A DNA stretch of 64,000 nt, taken from Lysobacterales bacterium PRO7. Lineage in GTDB: Bacteria > Pseudomonadota > Gammaproteobacteria > Xanthomonadales > Rhodanobacteraceae. A program made the position numbers and the translations under genes. The notes under the pieces are model-generated. The model had not been told where the DNA came from. It searched no databases and saw only the letters and a program-made list of their open reading frames with translations. Positions within the stretch are counted from its first letter, which is position 1, and every line of letters begins with the position of its first letter. The DNA lies in contig QWHH01000005.1 of the NCBI GenBank assembly GCA_021404785.1, forward strand, positions 62,001 to 126,000, written 5' to 3'. Of the stretch, positions 61,554 to 64,000 are shown one piece after another.

Positions 61554-64000
61554 ATGAGCACCACTGCCAAGAACCTGCCCGCCAACGCGCCATCCACCGA
61601 ATCGACACCGCTGCGCTTCGTCACTGCCGCGAGCCTGTTCGACGGCCACGACGCGGCGATCAACATCATGCGCCGCCTGATCCAGGCGCAGGGCGTGGAA
61701 GTCGTGCATCTCGGCCACAACCGCAGCGTCGAGGACGTGGTGCGCGCCGCCTTGCAGGAAGACGCCGACGGTATCGCGCTGTCCTCGTACCAGGGCGGCC
61801 ACGTCGAATACTTCAAGTACATGGTAGACATGCTGAAAGAGCGCGGTGCATCGCACATCCGTGTCTTCGGCGGCGGCGGCGGCACGATCACGCCGGAGGA
61901 AATTGCGCAGCTACAGGCCTACGGCGTGGAGCGCATCTACCACCCGAACGACGGCATGCACATGGGTCTGGTGCACATGATCGAAGACGTGGTGCGGCGC
62001 GCGAACGAGCATCGGCTGCCGTCCGCGCGTCCGGCCAAGGTCGCGCTGGATGACGAAATTTCGGTCGGCAAGATGCTCACCGCGATCGAAGAAGGCGCAT
62101 TCGACGATGCGGAGCTCACGCGCCTGCGCAAGGAGTGGCAGCTCGCCGGCGGCAAGACGCCCGTGCTCGGCATCACCGGCACCGGCGGCGCGGGCAAATC
62201 CAGTGTCGTCGATGAATTGGTGCTGCGCTTCCTGCACGCCTTCCCGCACATGCGCATCGCCGTGCTCGCGGTCGATCCTACCAGACGTCGCTCGGGTGGC
62301 GCATTGTTGGGCGACCGCATCCGCATGAACTCGCTGCGCAGCCATCGCGTCTATATGCGCTCGATGGCCACGCGCCGCCAGCACGCGGCAACCAGCATCG
62401 TGCTCAAGGATTGCATCGGTTTCCTGAAAGGGCAGGGCTATGACCTCGTCATCGTCGAGACCGCCGGCATTGGTCAGTCTGATTCGGAGATCGTCGACCT
62501 GGTCGATTTCCCGATGTACGTGATGACCAGCGATTACGGTGCGGCCTCGCAGCTGGAGAAGATCGACATGCTCGACTTCGCCGATCTCGTGGTGCTGAAC
62601 AAGTTCGACCGCCGCGGCGCCGAAGACGCCCTGCGCGACGTGCGCAAGCAGTGGCGGCGCAACCGCGTCGCGTTCAAATTGCCGGACGAGCAGGTACCGG
62701 TGTATCCCACCATCGCCAGCCAGTTCAACGATCCGGGCGTGACCTGGATGTTCGCGAACCTGTGCCGCCTGCTGCGCGAGAAGCTGCACCTGGACGAGTC
62801 GAAATGGACGCCGCAAGTCGATACGACATTGAAGGAACCGCGCGCCACCGTGCTGATTCCCGGCGCCCGCGTGCGTTATCTGGCCGAGATCGCCGAGCAG
62901 GGCCGCGGCATCAATTCGTCCATCGGCAAGCAGGCCGAAGCCGCGAACCGCGCGCAGAGTTTCTGGGAAGCGCTGCGCGAGATCGGCGACACCAAGCTGC
63001 ACCGCGAACTGGATTTGTATGATGCGGCGGATTTGAGCGGCGTCGACCGCTCGCTGATTACCCTGCGCCAACGCTACAACGATGCGGTGAAATCGCTGTC
63101 GTCCGAGGCGATCCACCTGCTGCGCGAGTGGCCGGCGCGGCTGAAATCCATCACCGATCCGCATTACCTGTACGAAGTGCGCGGCAAGCCCGTCGAGGGC
63201 GACAACTACGTCGAATCGCTGTCGCACCAGAAGGTGCCGAAGATCGCCGCGCCCACGTACACGAGCTGGGGCGAGCTGCTCACCTTCCTGATGAAAGAGA
63301 ATTTACCGGGTGCGTATCCCTACACCGGCGGCATCTATCCCTACCGCCGCACCGGCGAGGATCCGCTGCGCATGTTCGCGGGCGAGGGCACGCCCGAGCG
63401 CACGAACCGGCGTTTCCACTACCTGTCGCAGGGACAAAAGGCCACGCGCCTGTCCACCGCGTTCGATTCGGTCACGCTCTACGGCGAAGACCCGCATCCG
63501 CGCCCGGACATCTACGGCAAGATCGGCAACTCCGGCGTCAACATCCCGACCCTGGACGACATGAAGAAGCTGTATTCCGGCTTCGACCTGTCCTCGCCGA
63601 CGACGTCGGTGTCGATGACGATCAATGGGCCCGCGCCGATCATCCTCGCCATGTTCATGAACACGGCGATCGATCAGAACGTCGAGAAGTATCTGCGCGA
63701 AGACCAGAAACGCTGGGATGCCGCGCACGCGAAGATCGAAAAACTCTATGCGGGCAAGAAACGCCCCATGTATTCGGGTCCGCTGCCGGACGGCAACGAC
63801 GGCCTCGGCCTCGGCCTGCTCGGCGTCACCGGCGACCAGCTCGTCGATGCGGAAACGTACGCGAAGATCAAGGCAGCGACGCTGTCGGCCGTGCGCGGCA
63901 CCGTCCAAGCCGACATCCTGAAAGAGGACCAGGCGCAGAACACCTGCATCTTCTCCACCGAATTCGCGCTGCGCATGATGGGCGACATCCAGCAGTATTT
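61554..64000 (+). CDS. icmF: Fused isobutyryl-CoA mutase IcmF, 5' part
   Basis: The frame runs from ATG 61554 off the window end: 815 codons of a protein normally near 1090 residues. Order of domains: B12-binding domain with the cobalt-ligand motif DGHD (His32); G-protein chaperone domain with P-loop GITGTGGAGKSS (206-217) and NKFD near 350; then the start of the mutase barrel from about 540 (GELLTFLMKENLPGAYPYTG, EGTPERTNRRFHYLSQGQ, GNSGVNIPTLDDMKKL). This B12-GTPase-mutase order is specific to IcmF. IcmF interconverts isobutyryl-CoA and butyryl-CoA and, in some enzymes, isovaleryl-CoA and pivalyl-CoA. Divergent from leucine dehydrogenase. Confidence 0.93.
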   Translation, partial: MSTTAKNLPANAPSTESTPLRFVTAASLFDGHDAAINIMRRLIQAQGVEVVHLGHNRSVEDVVRAALQEDADGIALSSYQGGHVEYFKYMVDMLKERGASHIRVFGGGGGTITPEEIAQLQAYGVERIYHPNDGMHMGLVHMIEDVVRRANEHRLPSARPAKVALDDEISVGKMLTAIEEGAFDDAELTRLRKEWQLAGGKTPVLGITGTGGAGKSSVVDELVLRFLHAFPHMRIAVLAVDPTRRRSGGALLGDRIRMNSLRSHRVYMRSMATRRQHAATSIVLKDCIGFLKGQGYDLVIVETAGIGQSDSEIVDLVDFPMYVMTSDYGAASQLEKIDMLDFADLVVLNKFDRRGAEDALRDVRKQWRRNRVAFKLPDEQVPVYPTIASQFNDPGVTWMFANLCRLLREKLHLDESKWTPQVDTTLKEPRATVLIPGARVRYLAEIAEQGRGINSSIGKQAEAANRAQSFWEALREIGDTKLHRELDLYDAADLSGVDRSLITLRQRYNDAVKSLSSEAIHLLREWPARLKSITDPHYLYEVRGKPVEGDNYVESLSHQKVPKIAAPTYTSWGELLTFLMKENLPGAYPYTGGIYPYRRTGEDPLRMFAGEGTPERTNRRFHYLSQGQKATRLSTAFDSVTLYGEDPHPRPDIYGKIGNSGVNIPTLDDMKKLYSGFDLSSPTTSVSMTINGPAPIILAMFMNTAIDQNVEKYLREDQKRWDAAHAKIEKLYAGKKRPMYSGPLPDGNDGLGLGLLGVTGDQLVDAETYAKIKAATLSAVRGTVQADILKEDQAQNTCIFSTEFALRMMGDIQQY

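Overview
The window reads as chromosomal core DNA of a GC-rich gammaproteobacterium, most likely Xanthomonadales/Lysobacterales (Rhodanobacteraceae-like). The lineage call is an inference from gene content: Smc with ScpA/ScpB instead of MukBEF, smc followed by zipA, the minor-pilin order fimT-pilV-pilW-pilX-pilY1-pilE, a smpB/ssrA-ratA-rnfH-bamE-fur-recN block, and a tmRNA with the tag ANDDNYALAA. I saw no insertion sequence, prophage, CRISPR array, rRNA or tRNA gene. Almost every base lies in or next to a recognisable gene.

Layout. 1-3.4 kb: the 3' end of a CsgG-like gene, then rluB-scpB-scpA on the minus strand. 3.7-9.2 kb: heat-shock locus hrcA-grpE-dnaK-(TMEM175-like channel)-dnaJ, with sigma-32-like promoters before hrcA and before dnaK. 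9.2-16.2 kb: dapB, an enoyl-CoA isomerase-like gene, a PCu(A)C copper chaperone, the formaldehyde pair frmA-frmB, and uvrA. 16.3-25.4 kb: rplU-rpmA, obgE, rpsT, murJ, and the overlapping chain ribF-ileS-lspA-ispH. 25.5-33.7 kb: the type IV pilus minor-pilin/PilY1 operon. 33.7-40.8 kb: a 2OG-Fe(II) oxygenase, ssrA, smpB, ratA, rnfH, bamE, fur, recN, yciI-like, bolA, a parvulin lipoprotein and queF. 40.9-45.8 kb: smc, zipA and a beta-carbonic anhydrase.

45.9-53.6 kb is the most distinctive accessory region. It holds a small phasin, a TetR regulator in an operon with an acyl-CoA-binding protein, a divergent two-domain fatty acyl-CoA reductase of the alcohol-forming Marinobacter type, a large secreted BNR/sortilin-type propeller protein, and a second phasin with a lysine-rich N-terminal tail. 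Together these suggest storage or turnover of neutral lipid or polyhydroxyalkanoate. A palindrome overlapping the promoter of the acyl-CoA-binding protein operon is a good candidate operator for the TetR protein.

53.7-59.0 kb encodes a convergent signalling pair: a propeller-type sensor histidine kinase and a receiver/DUF3369/HD-GYP response regulator. 59.2-64.0 kb holds branched-chain catabolism genes: isovaleryl-CoA dehydrogenase, leucine dehydrogenase, and, divergently, the first 815 codons of an IcmF-type fused acyl-CoA mutase that runs off the end of the window.

The best candidates for something new are the fatty-alcohol/phasin locus with its putative operator, the channel gene wedged between dnaK and dnaJ, dual sigma-32 promoters with HrcA present but no CIRCE seen, and a cysteine-free Fur. 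None was tested by database search; all identifications come from reading translated sequence.
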